This document shows, in pieces, positions 7,336 through 15,612 of a stretch of 64,000 bases of DNA. The stretch is from the NCBI RefSeq assembly GCF_014648055.1, contig NZ_BMQJ01000005.1, forward strand, positions 62,001-126,000. The letters run 5' to 3'. Numbering within the stretch: position 1 is the first letter of the stretch; each line of letters begins with the position of its first letter. The position numbers were made by a program, and so were the translations under genes. The DNA is from Streptosporangium pseudovulgare. GTDB taxonomy: Bacteria > Actinomycetota > Actinomycetes > Streptosporangiales > Streptosporangiaceae. A model generated the notes under the pieces. That model was not told the origin of the DNA. It did not search any database and saw only the letters and a list, made by a program, of their open reading frames with translations.

Positions 7336-8777
7336 GGTCCGGGGCGGCGGTGGCGCGGGAGAGCCCAGCGGCGGCCGGAGCGGGTGCGCCACAGGCTCGC
7401 CGCACCCAGGGCGGCGGCGGCGCACGCCACCGGAATCGCGGGCAGCATGTAGCGGTGGTCGAAGTCGAGCGCGGCGATCGGCCCGAGGAACAGGAACATC
7501 GCCACGGCCCACGGCAGCAGGGCGGCGCGCCGCCGCCCGATCGCGCCGAGTCCGCCGAGCAGCAGGAGCGCCCCGAACAGCGGGCCGTGCAGGACGTTCG
7601 GGTAGCGGTACGCCGTGAAGAACGCGTCATAGGGCGCGACGGACGACATCCCGCGGATGGCGGGGTCGTACTCCCTCCGGACCTGGTCGATCAGCGGGAA
7701 CGACGGCAGCGGCCAGGAGCCGACCGGGAGCGTCAGGGCCGGGACGATCCGCTTCGGGTGGCGCACGGGCGTCCACGCGAACGCGAGCGACGCGTCGGAG
7801 GCGACCTCGCGCAGGTAGTCGAGCGGCTGGGCGGTGATGGCGCGCACCGCGAACGACCTGGCGAGGTCGTTGTGGGAGAACCGGTCCCCCGGCAGGCGGT
7901 TGAGTGAGGCATCCGCGGCCCACACGTACTCCGAGGCCGCGTCGACGACGGTGCCGTTCGGGCAGAGACGCGCCTCGGCGGCCGGTGGCCTGATCTGCGA
8001 GCAGTCGGCGAACGTCATGGTGCGCGCCCACAGCGCCACCCCGTCCGAGCCGCTGAGCGCGAAGCGCCCGTGGTGCTGGCGGTACCAGCCCGCGTAGGCG
8101 GCGAGCGGAAGCGTTCCCGCGACCACCAGCGCCACCACCCGCCGCCATCCGGCCCGCCGCAGGAGCAGGTGGAGCACGAACAGGGCGAGCAGCGGCACCG
8201 CGGCCGTCCGGGTGAGCCCGGCCGCCGCCAGCAGCGCCCCGGCCGCGGCGGCCGACCGCACGGAGGGCTTCGCCCGCCGCATGAGGACCGTCAGCGCGGC
8301 GATGACGAGGAACGTGACCTGGGTGTCGGAGAGCACCGCGTGTTCGAGCCGGAGGAACGCCGGGTTGAACAGCACGGGCAGCGTCGCCAGGGTCGCGCCC
8401 CACGCGGGCAGCGAACGGCGGCGCAGCAGGAGATAGATCATCAGGCCCATGCCGAGCCCCATGACGTGCTGCGCGCCCACCACCAGCTCGACGCTGTGGA
8501 ACGGCCGGAGCAGCCACAGGAACAGCGAGTAGCCGGCGGGATGGAACGCGCCGCCGGGTTTCAGGTGGACGGCCGTGTCCAGGTAGGTGAACGAGTCGTA
8601 CCAGTAGAGCTGGGCGGTGTCGTAGCCGAGCATGACGGCCACGCGCAGCGCCGCCGCCAGGGTGATCACGACGGCGAACGGGACGTGGCCGGCGAGGAGC
8701 GCCCCGCGCGGACGGCGGCGCGCGCCGCCCTCGGAGACGACGGATTCGGTCCGGACGTCGCCAGGTGAGGTGAGCAC
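7332..8777 (-). CDS. Membrane glycosyltransferase (ArnT/PMT-like), complete paralogue
   Basis: 481 residues from GTG 8777, preferred because GGGGGA stands 6 nt upstream; the frame stays open to a GTG at 8858. About ten hydrophobic helices are visible. The first extracytoplasmic loop contains YWYDSFTYLDTA, with acidic residues in the position expected for the catalytic Asp of GT-C enzymes. LEHAVLSDT and a TMTFADC segment match the truncated gene at the window start. It probably transfers sugars from a polyprenyl-phosphate donor at the outer membrane face. It is divergent from the response regulator gene at 8950, with a direct repeat in the shared upstream region, so the two may be co-regulated. 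Confidence 0.82.
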   Translation of the reverse strand: MLTSPGDVRTESVVSEGGARRRPRGALLAGHVPFAVVITLAAALRVAVMLGYDTAQLYWYDSFTYLDTAVHLKPGGAFHPAGYSLFLWLLRPFHSVELVVGAQHVMGLGMGLMIYLLLRRRSLPAWGATLATLPVLFNPAFLRLEHAVLSDTQVTFLVIAALTVLMRRAKPSVRSAAAAGALLAAAGLTRTAAVPLLALFVLHLLLRRAGWRRVVALVVAGTLPLAAYAGWYRQHHGRFALSGSDGVALWARTMTFADCSQIRPPAAEARLCPNGTVVDAASEYVWAADASLNRLPGDRFSHNDLARSFAVRAITAQPLDYLREVASDASLAFAWTPVRHPKRIVPALTLPVGSWPLPSFPLIDQVRREYDPAIRGMSSVAPYDAFFTAYRYPNVLHGPLFGALLLLGGLGAIGRRRAALLPWAVAMFLFLGPIAALDFDHRYMLPAIPVACAAAALGAASLWRTRSGRRWALPRHRRPGP

Positions 8778-8882
8778 GGCAGGTCCCCCGATTCGGGGCC
8801 GGGCGGTTCCCGGCGTCGAAGGAGAACTGAAACGGCTGATCGATAAACTCGTCGTCACCTGATCCGGTTACGTCCGCGTTAT

Positions 8883-8938
8883 GGCGTTGATGGCATGGTG
8901 GCGCGATCCGACGGCATCGCACGGCGTTGATGGCATGG
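8883..8938. repeat. 16-bp direct repeat in a divergent promoter region
   Basis: GGCGTTGATGGCATGG occurs perfectly at 8883-8898 and again at 8923-8938, a 40-bp centre-to-centre distance (close to four helical turns). The copies lie between the divergently transcribed glycosyltransferase and the response regulator. They could be operator half-sites, possibly for the adjacent regulator; that is inference. Confidence 0.6.
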
Positions 8939-8949
8939 GGGGCAGCACG

Positions 8950-9606
8950 TTGCGGGTACTGATCGCCGAGGACGAGCGGATGCTCGCCGACTCGATCGCG
9001 GAGGGGCTGCGCGGGGAGGCGCTCGCCGTGGACGTCGCCTACGACGGCGAGGCGGCGCTGGAGCGCGTGCGGGTCCACGACTACGACGTGCTGATCCTGG
9101 ACCGGGACCTGCCGGGCCTGCACGGCGACGAGGTGTGCCGGGCCGTGGTGGCCGACGCCGCGGCCGTGCGCATCCTCATGCTCACCGCGTCGGGGGACGT
9201 GCGCTCCAGGGTGGCGGGCCTGTCGCTCGGCGCGGACGACTACCTGCCCAAGCCGTTCGCGTTCGAGGAGCTGGTGGCGCGGGTCCACGCGCTGGGCCGG
9301 CGGGTCCGGGCGGCCGACCCGCCGATCCTGGAACGGGCGGGCGTCCGCCTGGACTGGGCGCACCGGCAGGTGTTCCGGGACGGCCGCTACGTGCCGCTGG
9401 CCCGGAAGGAGTTCGGCGTGCTGGCCGAGCTGCTGCGCGCCCGCGGGGCGGTGGTCTCCGCCGAGACGCTGCTGGAGAAGGTGTGGGACGAGCACATCGA
9501 CCCGTTCACCAACACGGTGCGCACGACGATGATGAAACTGCGCCGCAAGCTCGGCGACCCGCCGGTCATCGAGACCGTCACCGGGGCGGGATACCGGATC
9601 CCGTGA
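8950..9606 (+). CDS. OmpR/PhoB-type response regulator
   Basis: 218 residues from TTG 8950, chosen because a GGGGGG tract sits 7 nt upstream; an ATG at 8935 is the alternative. The receiver domain (1-115) has the acidic pair near residues 8-9, phospho-acceptor Asp51 in LILDRDLPG and Lys101 in LPKPF. A winged-helix DNA-binding domain (about 125-218) ends in TVTGAGYRIP. The sensor kinase gene starts 67 nt downstream, forming a two-component pair. Its divergent neighbour is a surface glycosyltransferase, making that gene a candidate target. Confidence 0.93.
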   Translation: MRVLIAEDERMLADSIAEGLRGEALAVDVAYDGEAALERVRVHDYDVLILDRDLPGLHGDEVCRAVVADAAAVRILMLTASGDVRSRVAGLSLGADDYLPKPFAFEELVARVHALGRRVRAADPPILERAGVRLDWAHRQVFRDGRYVPLARKEFGVLAELLRARGAVVSAETLLEKVWDEHIDPFTNTVRTTMMKLRRKLGDPPVIETVTGAGYRIP

Positions 9607-9673
9607 TCTCCCCCCATTCCCGAAGCCCCGCCGGAGCCTCTCCGGAGGCGGGGTCCCCACACCGGAGGAACCG

Positions 9674-10831
9674 ATGAAGGGCAGTGTCAGGCTCCGGTTC
9701 GCCCTCGCCTGCGGTGGAGTGTTCATCCTCGTCGGGATCGTCCTGGTCGCCGCGCTCGCCCTCGTCGTACGGCAGAGCCTGGAGCCGCGTGACGGACTCC
9801 GGCGGCCCCAGGGCGGGATCCAGGTCGCGGGGAAGACCCACTGGCCCGGCAGCGAGGAGTACTACATCGCCGGCCAGCGGGTCGCGCAGGTCAGGCGCGT
9901 CTACCAGGCCGACACGATCAGAAGCGTGCTGACCTGGGGCGGTGCCGCGGTCCTCGCGGGCGGCGGGCTGGCGGCGGCGACCGGCTGGCGGGCGGGCGGC
10001 TGGGCGCTGCGCCCCGTCCGGGCGGTCACGGCGAGCGCGCTGCGCGTCTCCCAGAGCCACGACCTCACCGAACGCGTCGCGCACGAGGGACCGACCGACG
10101 AGATCAAGGAGCTCGCCGACACCATCGACGTCGTCCTGGCCCGGCTGTCCCGCTCCTTCGACGGGCAGCGCCGGTTCATCGCCAATGCCTCGCACGAGCT
10201 GCGCACACCGCTCACCATCAACCGCACCCTGGTGGACGTGGCGGTCCGGCGTCCGGACGCGAGCGAGGACGTCAAGCGGCTCGGCGAGTCCCTGCTGGTG
10301 GTCAACACCCGGCACGAGCGGCTGATCAACGGGTTGCTCGCCCTGGCCGAGGGTGAGCGCGCCGTGCTCGACCGGCGTCCTTTCGACCTGGCCGACGTGG
10401 CCGAGCACGTGCTCGACCTGGCCGCCGACGAGGCGAAGGAGCAGGGGGTGACCGTCCACCGGCTGCTCGACCCGGCGCCCACCGCGGGTGAGGCGGTGCT
10501 GGTCGAGCGGCTCGTCCAGAACCTGGTGGAGAACGCGATCCGGCACAACCATGAGGGCGGGCAGCTGTGGGTGTCCACCCGGCGGCGGACCGACCGGGTC
10601 GAGGTGGTCGTGTCCAACACCGGGCTGCCCGTGCCGTCGTACGAGGTCGAGACGATCTTCGAGCCGTTCCGGCGGCTGCACGGCGACCGGTTGCGCTCCG
10701 ACCGGGGCAGCGGCCTCGGGCTGTCCATCGTCCGGGTGGTCGCCGAGGCGCACGGCGGCACCGTGACCGCCGAGCCCCGCGAGGAGGGCGGGCTCACGGT
10801 GGCCGTCGAGCTGCCGCAGGTGAACGTCTGA
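9674..10831 (+). CDS. Two-component sensor histidine kinase
   Basis: 385 residues: transmembrane helix 1 (about 9-33), a short extracytoplasmic loop of about 55 residues, helix 2 (about 88-108), a HAMP-like linker, a dimerisation domain with NASHELRTPL (phospho-acceptor His174) and a HATPase domain with N box NLVENAIRHN, GSGLGLSIV and a final EGGLTVAVELP strand. The sensor loop is small, suggesting membrane or envelope sensing rather than a bound solute. The partner is the response regulator immediately upstream. ATG 9674 has GGAGG-like sequence 5 nt before it (CGGAGGAACCG). Confidence 0.93.
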   Translation: MKGSVRLRFALACGGVFILVGIVLVAALALVVRQSLEPRDGLRRPQGGIQVAGKTHWPGSEEYYIAGQRVAQVRRVYQADTIRSVLTWGGAAVLAGGGLAAATGWRAGGWALRPVRAVTASALRVSQSHDLTERVAHEGPTDEIKELADTIDVVLARLSRSFDGQRRFIANASHELRTPLTINRTLVDVAVRRPDASEDVKRLGESLLVVNTRHERLINGLLALAEGERAVLDRRPFDLADVAEHVLDLAADEAKEQGVTVHRLLDPAPTAGEAVLVERLVQNLVENAIRHNHEGGQLWVSTRRRTDRVEVVVSNTGLPVPSYEVETIFEPFRRLHGDRLRSDRGSGLGLSIVRVVAEAHGGTVTAEPREEGGLTVAVELPQVNV

Positions 10832-10850
10832 TCCCGGGGCCGGCGCGGGG

Positions 10851-11237
10851 TCAGGCGGGGCCGAGCAGGTCCCACCGGTTGCCGGCGATGTCGCGGAACA
10901 CCGCGACGCGCCCGTACGGCTCGGCGCGCGGCGGCGTGACGAACTCGACCCCGGCGGCGGTCATCCGCTCGTAGGCGGCGTCGAAGTCGTCCGTACGCAG
11001 GAAGAACCCGACGCGCCCGGCCACCTGGTCGCCGACGGCGGCGCGCTGCCGTTCCCCGTCGGCCCGGGCGAGCAGGACGCCGGTCCGGGCGCCGGGCGGC
11101 CGCACGACGACCCACCGCTTGGGGCGCCCGTCGTTCGTCAGCGACGGCGAGTCCTCCACCAGGTCGAACCCCAGGACCCCGGTGAAGAACTCGATGGCCG
11201 GGTCGTACTCCTCGACGATGATCGTGAAAAGGTCCAT
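10851..11237 (-). CDS. VOC (glyoxalase/bleomycin resistance) superfamily protein
   Basis: 128 residues from ATG 11237; a GTG two codons earlier is possible. The pattern is that of a single VOC module pair: an N-terminal beta-alpha-beta with AIEFFTGVLGFDLVED and a C-terminal repeat with AYERMTAAGVEFVTPP and FRDIAGNRWDLLGPA. VOC proteins bind a metal or small hydrophobic ligand and include dioxygenases, isomerases and drug-binding proteins. The substrate here cannot be inferred. It converges on the sensor kinase gene with a 19-nt gap and is divergent from an SDR gene across an unusually AT-rich 117-nt spacer containing a TGAT...ATCA dyad. Confidence 0.85.
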   Translation of the reverse strand: MDLFTIIVEEYDPAIEFFTGVLGFDLVEDSPSLTNDGRPKRWVVVRPPGARTGVLLARADGERQRAAVGDQVAGRVGFFLRTDDFDAAYERMTAAGVEFVTPPRAEPYGRVAVFRDIAGNRWDLLGPA

Positions 11238-11354
11238 GTGCACCCCGCGAGCCTAGAAGAGATCACGTGTGCCATGATTAAGTAACGATCAGTCCAAAAC
11301 TTGGGCGCGCGGCGGGACCGCGGCGTCCGGATATCCGGCAGAGGTGTGGAAGAG

Positions 11355-12107
11355 ATGAGATTCACCGACAAGGTCGTGCTGGTCACCGGCGGAGGCTCCG
11401 GCATCGGGCAGGCCGTCGCCCTGGGGTTCGCGCGGGAGGGGGCGACCGTGGCGGTGGCCGGCCGCCGCCGGGAGGCCCTGGAGCGGACCGTCGAGCTCGC
11501 CGAGGCCGAGGGCGCCAGGGCCGCCGCGTTCACCGCCGACCTGACCGACCCGGCGGACGTGGCCGCGCTCGTCGACGGGATCACCGGCCGGTTCGGCGGC
11601 CTGGACATCGCGGTCAACAGCGCCGGGACCTTCACCGCCGCCCCGGTCGCGGAGACCCCGGAGGAGGAGTGGACCCGGGTCCTCACCGTGAACACGACCG
11701 GCGTCTTCCTCGCCATGAAGCACGAAATCAGGGCGATGCGCGCCCGGGGCGGCGGCGCGATCGTCAACATCGCCTCCAACATCGGCGCGCACCGCAGGCT
11801 CCCCGGGCTCGGCGCCTACGCGGCGTCCAAGGCCGCGGTCAGCGCGCTGACCCGGACCGCGGCCCTGGAGTGCGTCGGCGAGGGCATCCGCGTCAACGCG
11901 GTCAGCCCCGGCCCGTTCGACACCCCGATGTCGATGCGGCCCGGCGAGACCGAGGCCGACCGGGCCGCCCGGATGAAGGAGCAGTCGCCGATCGGCAGGG
12001 TCGGCTCCCTGGAGGAGATCACCGGCACCGTGCTCTGGCTCGCCTCCGACGAGGCCGGCTACGCCGTGGGGCTCGACCTCGTCCTCGACGGCGGCGCCAC
12101 CGCCTGA
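11355..12107 (+). CDS. Short-chain dehydrogenase/reductase (SDR)
   Basis: 250 residues from ATG 11355, which has GGAAGAG just upstream. Classical SDR features are complete: TGGGSGIG cofactor motif (residues 11-18), NSAG (88-91), Ser141 in NIASN, Tyr155 and Lys159 in YAASK, and the PG motif after NAVS. The cofactor-binding loop carries AGRRREAL, Arg residues that favour NADP. It is an oxidoreductase of unknown substrate. The neighbours (VOC protein, secreted peptide) do not point to a pathway. Confidence 0.9.
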   Translation: MRFTDKVVLVTGGGSGIGQAVALGFAREGATVAVAGRRREALERTVELAEAEGARAAAFTADLTDPADVAALVDGITGRFGGLDIAVNSAGTFTAAPVAETPEEEWTRVLTVNTTGVFLAMKHEIRAMRARGGGAIVNIASNIGAHRRLPGLGAYAASKAAVSALTRTAALECVGEGIRVNAVSPGPFDTPMSMRPGETEADRAARMKEQSPIGRVGSLEEITGTVLWLASDEAGYAVGLDLVLDGGATA

Positions 12108-12202
12108 ACCCCGAACGGAGGCCGCCCGCCTCGCCCAGCGCGACGGGCGGCTCCGAGAGACCCTCTCATCGCCTTCCGGGGGCACCGCGCCGCCGCACGG
12201 TT

Positions 12203-12252
12203 CGTGACTCTCCGTAACGAAAGAACTACGTTCTTTCTCGTCGAATGTCACG
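12203..12252. promoter_or_regulatory. Nested palindrome upstream of a secreted peptide gene
   Basis: An inner dyad GAAAGAAC-tac-GTTCTTTC (12219-12237) is perfect over 8 bp. An outer dyad CGTGAC (12203-12208) and GTCACG (12247-12252) is nearly centred on the same point. It ends 17 nt before the start codon of the gene at 12270, in AT-richer sequence than its surroundings. This is a strong candidate operator, or an mRNA hairpin in the leader. Confidence 0.6.
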
Positions 12253-12269
12253 CCCGATCGAGGAGGACC

Positions 12270-12596
12270 ATGCACACCCTCATCCGCAGCACCGGAGCGG
12301 CCCTGACCGGGGCGCTGCTCGCCGGCGGCCTGCTCGCCTCGCTGCCCACGGCCGCCCACGCGGCCTCGGCCCCGCTCGTGGCACGGGTGGCGCAGGCCGC
12401 GCCCGCCGTCGCCTGCACCGCCGACGCCGCCGCGAGTGGCTGGATCTGCTTCCTGCGCTACTGCGACGACTACTACTGCTACTACGACTGCTACCCGACC
12501 CTGCAGGCCCGCACCAGCGACCAGCGGCCCGGCAAGACCATCAAGGTGCCCAAGCCCACGACGGGCTCACCGGCCCCCACGATGACCAGCGACTGA
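12270..12596 (+). CDS. Small secreted Cys/Tyr-rich peptide of unknown function
   Basis: 108 residues from ATG 12270, with a perfect GAGGAGG 3-4 nt upstream. A typical signal peptide (1-31) ends at AHA. The mature part has five cysteines at 49, 60, 65, 70 and 74, embedded in an aromatic patch (CDDYYCYYDCY), then a basic, Pro/Thr-rich tail. An odd cysteine number suggests an intermolecular disulfide, a metal site or a free thiol. I do not recognise the family. The gene stands alone behind a nested palindrome at 12203-12252 and is followed by a terminator-like hairpin, so it looks like an individually regulated, exported product. Confidence 0.75.
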   Translation: MHTLIRSTGAALTGALLAGGLLASLPTAAHAASAPLVARVAQAAPAVACTADAAASGWICFLRYCDDYYCYYDCYPTLQARTSDQRPGKTIKVPKPTTGSPAPTMTSD

Positions 12597-12607
12597 TACG
12601 CCGACCC

Positions 12608-12658
12608 GGAACCGGGAACGCGGACGTCGTGCGGCGCACGCCGCCGGTCCCCGGTTCC
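12608..12658. terminator. Hairpin between convergent genes
   Basis: GGAACCGGG (12608-12616) pairs with CCCGGTTCC (12650-12658), with a further small GC stem inside the loop. It lies between the converging secreted-peptide and GT2 genes. Confidence 0.5.
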
Positions 12659-12687
12659 GCGTGCGCCGTGCGGCCCCGTGCGAGCGG

Positions 12688-13599
12688 TCAGACGATCGGC
12701 GGGCGGCCCAGGCGGAGCATCCGCCAGGCCGTCTTCCAGCCCATGGGACGGCGCTCCCCGGCCGGCTCGCGCAGACCCTCGGTGAACCCCCTGAACCACG
12801 CGCGCAGCGCCGTGCCGGAACGCTCGCGGACCAGGGTCAGCACGATCCAGTTGACGAGGTACGGCACGGCCAGCGCCCAGGGCAGGTTGCGCCGGGCCAG
12901 CCAGACGCGGTTGCGCGCGTTGAGGCGGTAGAAGTCGGCGTGCCGGGTCGGCGGGACCTGCGGGTGGTACATGACGGTCTGCGCGTCGTACTCGATCCGG
13001 TAGCCCTCACCCAGCAGCCGCCAGGCCAGGTCGGTCTCCTCGTGGGCGTAGAAGAACCGCTCGGGGAGACCGCCGACCTGCAGGAAGGCCGACCGCCGGA
13101 TGGCGCAGGCGCCGCCCAGGAAGGTGGTGACCGGGGAGGACCGCTCGGGGTCGCCCGCGCGCAGCCGCGGGACGTGCCGGCGCTGCCCGGCGCCGCCGTC
13201 GGGGTCCTTCACCCGGAACGAGACGACCGCGAGGTCGTGCTCGGTGGAGAAGCGCTCGCGCAGGTGGGAGACGAGGTTCGTGTCGCCGTACCAGCCGTCG
13301 TCGTCGAGGAAGAGCACGACGTCGCCCGAGCACTCCTCGACGCCGCGGTTGCGGCCGGCCGGGATGCCGGTGTTGTGGCTGAGCCGTATCGTCTTGATCG
13401 ACGCCGACGAGCCCGGCGGCACGGTCACCGCCAGCTCGGGGACGTCCGCGCCGTTGCCGACGATGACCACCTCGACGTCGCCGTCGACCTGGTTCAGCGC
13501 GGACTCGACCGCGCGGCCCAGCTCGGGGACCCGGGTGCCCATGGTGAGGATGACGCACGAAATCTTCAACGGGTCATCGTCCTGACGCGTCGAGAGCAC
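12688..13599 (-). CDS. Glycosyltransferase family 2 protein
   Basis: 303 residues. GT-A fold features: CVILTMGTR at the N-terminus, NTGIPAGRNRG, a DxD-type metal site in VLFLDDDGWYGD, and EETDLAWRLLGEGY containing the catalytic-base region. The C-terminal 80 residues contain a hydrophobic segment that could anchor it to the membrane. It probably adds a sugar to a lipid-linked or polymer intermediate. It is the last gene of the leftward operon, 209 nt behind the CDP-alcohol phosphotransferase. The start is uncertain: GTG 13599 has no clear Shine-Dalgarno, and a TTG at 13569 directly before the first beta strand is an alternative. Confidence 0.87.
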   Translation of the reverse strand: MLSTRQDDDPLKISCVILTMGTRVPELGRAVESALNQVDGDVEVVIVGNGADVPELAVTVPPGSSASIKTIRLSHNTGIPAGRNRGVEECSGDVVLFLDDDGWYGDTNLVSHLRERFSTEHDLAVVSFRVKDPDGGAGQRRHVPRLRAGDPERSSPVTTFLGGACAIRRSAFLQVGGLPERFFYAHEETDLAWRLLGEGYRIEYDAQTVMYHPQVPPTRHADFYRLNARNRVWLARRNLPWALAVPYLVNWIVLTLVRERSGTALRAWFRGFTEGLREPAGERRPMGWKTAWRMLRLGRPPIV

Positions 13600-13808
13600 G
13601 TGCGGAACATACTGTCATGATCACCGAGTCTGCTGGGTCGGGCGGCTGTGGCATTGCTGGAGCCCTCTGGTACGGGGGACAAGCGTATCGGAACCGACGG
13701 CGGACACCCGCCAAACGACGCGGGATCTCCGCACCTACGACGCACCGCGACGCCGTCCGGTTCCGCGCCGTTCACTTCCCCGGCATCCGTCCTCCGGTCG
13801 CCCGGCGC

Positions 13809-14576
13809 TCACGAGAGCCGCCGGGAGGCCAGGATGCTGACCAGGTGCAGCGCCATCTGCAGCACGGCCACCACGACGCAGGCCACCGTCAGCACCCTGG
13901 TCGCGGCCAGGCCGCCGGCGATCTGGTCCCAGATCGCGACGACCACCACGAGGAGGGACAGCTCGACCGCCTGGACGATCCGGTGGAACCTCAGCGCGGC
14001 GGCGGCCCTGCGGGCCATTCCCAGGCCGCGTGAGCGGAAGTGCTCCGCCGACGCCTCGGTGGCCGCGACCAGGCCGGACCGGGCGCGCGCCACGTCCACC
14101 AGGTCGGTCTCCGCCTTGATCAGGATCGCGCCGAGCGCCGCGGCGAAGCCCATCACGGTGTACCAGTCGGGACGGACCTCCGACGCCCGGAAGCCCAGCC
14201 CGATGAGCATGGCCGCCTCGGCGAAGTAGTGGCCGACCCGGTCGAGGTAGACGCCGGTGATGGAGGTCCGCCCGGTCCACCGCGCCAGCTCGCCGTCGGA
14301 GCAGTCGAGCAGCAGGTAGAGCTGGACCAGCAGGGCGGCCAGCACGGCGGCCCACAGGGTGGGCACCGCCAGGACCGCGCCCGCCAGCAGCCCGGTGAGG
14401 ATCATCAGCCAGGTGGTCTGGTTGGGGGTGATCGGCGTCTTGGCCAGCAGCCAGGTGACGTAGATCGACAGCTTGCGCATGTACAGCGCGCCGGCCCAGT
14501 GCTCACCGCTGTTGCGGCCCATGGTCGAGTGCGGCTGGGCGACCGCGCGGAACTCAGCGACCGATGGTCCGGACAT
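13809..14576 (-). CDS. CDP-alcohol phosphatidyltransferase family protein
   Basis: 255 residues from ATG 14576, chosen for GGTGGAAG 3-4 nt upstream; it overlaps the preceding gene by 23 nt. The CDP-alcohol motif spans residues 91-116: D91-x2-D94-G95-x2-A98-R99-x8-G108-x3-D112-x3-H116. The fourth position, normally Asp, is His, so the usual D-x3-D ending is missing. About six transmembrane helices are visible. Family members condense a CDP-activated alcohol with an acceptor alcohol and release CMP. The upstream cytidylyltransferase-like and glycerol-1-phosphate-dehydrogenase-like genes suggest a CDP-polyol or inositol-phosphate type donor or acceptor, not ordinary phospholipid synthesis. Confidence 0.88.
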   Translation of the reverse strand: MSGPSVAEFRAVAQPHSTMGRNSGEHWAGALYMRKLSIYVTWLLAKTPITPNQTTWLMILTGLLAGAVLAVPTLWAAVLAALLVQLYLLLDCSDGELARWTGRTSITGVYLDRVGHYFAEAAMLIGLGFRASEVRPDWYTVMGFAAALGAILIKAETDLVDVARARSGLVAATEASAEHFRSRGLGMARRAAAALRFHRIVQAVELSLLVVVVAIWDQIAGGLAATRVLTVACVVVAVLQMALHLVSILASRRLS

Positions 14577-15612
14577 AATCTTCCACCCGATCGCGGATCT
14601 CGGCCTCGGACAGGCGCAGGTGCTCAAGGATCGTGTAGCGGCCCGGGCGGGTCGCCGGGGCCAGCACGACCGCCTCGGTGAACTGCTCCACGCTCAGCCC
14701 GACGTCGGCGGGGCTGACCGGGAGGTCGTGCGCGCGCAGGCACTCGGCGACCTGGCCGAGCCGCCGTTCGTCCTCGCGCAGGAAGAAACAGAAGGCGGCA
14801 CCGATCCCGGCGAGCTCGCCGTGGTTGGAGGTGCCGGGGAAGAGCTGGTCCACGGCATGAAGGATCTCATGATCTCCGCCGCTCGAAGGACGGGACGAAC
14901 CGGCGATCACCATCGACATCCCCGAGAGGATGAGCGCCTCGGCCAGCACGGTCAGGAACGCGTCGGACTCGATGGAGTCGGACCGCCCCATCACCGCCTC
15001 CGCCGCGGTGCGGGCCATCGCGCAGGCCACGCCGTCGATCGGCTCGCCGCGCTCGGCGTTGCCGAGCTGCCAGTCCTCGATCGCCGACAGGTTGCTCACC
15101 ACGTCGCCGACGCCAGAGCGGACCAGCGACGACGGGGCGTCGTGGACGAAGTCGAGGTCGACCATGATGGCCAGCGGCATCGGCACGCCGAAGGATCCCT
15201 TGCCGCCGTCGTGGGTCAGCGACGCCACCGGCGAGCAGATCCCGTCGTGCGACAGGTTGGTGGCCACCGCCACCATCGGGATGCCGGCCAGCGACGCGGC
15301 GTACTTCGTGGCGTCGATGGTCTTGCCGCCGCCGATGCCGACGACCGCCTCGTAGGCGCCCTTGCGCAGGTCGGCGCCGAGCGTGACCGCGGCGTCCACC
15401 GAGCCGTCGGGCACCCGGAAGACCCGGGCCTCGCCGAGGGAGGGGGCGACGATCGAGGTGATCTTGTCACCCTGGCCGGCGCCCACCGCCACCGCCACCC
15501 GCCCGGAGGTCGCCACCCGGCTGTCGGCCAGCAGCGAGCCGAGCTGGGCGATCGCCCCCCGGCGCACCTCCATGGTCAGGGGGGCGGGGAGCATCCTGGC
15601 TAGTATCGGCAC
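14554..15612 (-). CDS. Glycerol-1-phosphate dehydrogenase-like / iron-containing alcohol dehydrogenase
   Basis: 352 residues from GTG 15612 (GGGAG 5 nt upstream, 13-nt overlap with the preceding gene). Features of the G1PDH/AraM branch: VGIGGGKTIDATK for NAD(P) binding, VATNLSHDGI, then metal ligands Asp in SGVGDVVSN, His in EILHAVDQL and His in NHGELAGIG. The family reduces dihydroxyacetone phosphate to sn-glycerol-1-phosphate; related enzymes use other polyol phosphates. Sitting between a cytidylyltransferase-like gene and a CDP-alcohol phosphotransferase, it probably supplies the alcohol phosphate for one of them. The exact substrate is not decided by the sequence. Confidence 0.85.
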   Translation of the reverse strand: MPILARMLPAPLTMEVRRGAIAQLGSLLADSRVATSGRVAVAVGAGQGDKITSIVAPSLGEARVFRVPDGSVDAAVTLGADLRKGAYEAVVGIGGGKTIDATKYAASLAGIPMVAVATNLSHDGICSPVASLTHDGGKGSFGVPMPLAIMVDLDFVHDAPSSLVRSGVGDVVSNLSAIEDWQLGNAERGEPIDGVACAMARTAAEAVMGRSDSIESDAFLTVLAEALILSGMSMVIAGSSRPSSGGDHEILHAVDQLFPGTSNHGELAGIGAAFCFFLREDERRLGQVAECLRAHDLPVSPADVGLSVEQFTEAVVLAPATRPGRYTILEHLRLSEAEIRDRVEDYVRTIGR

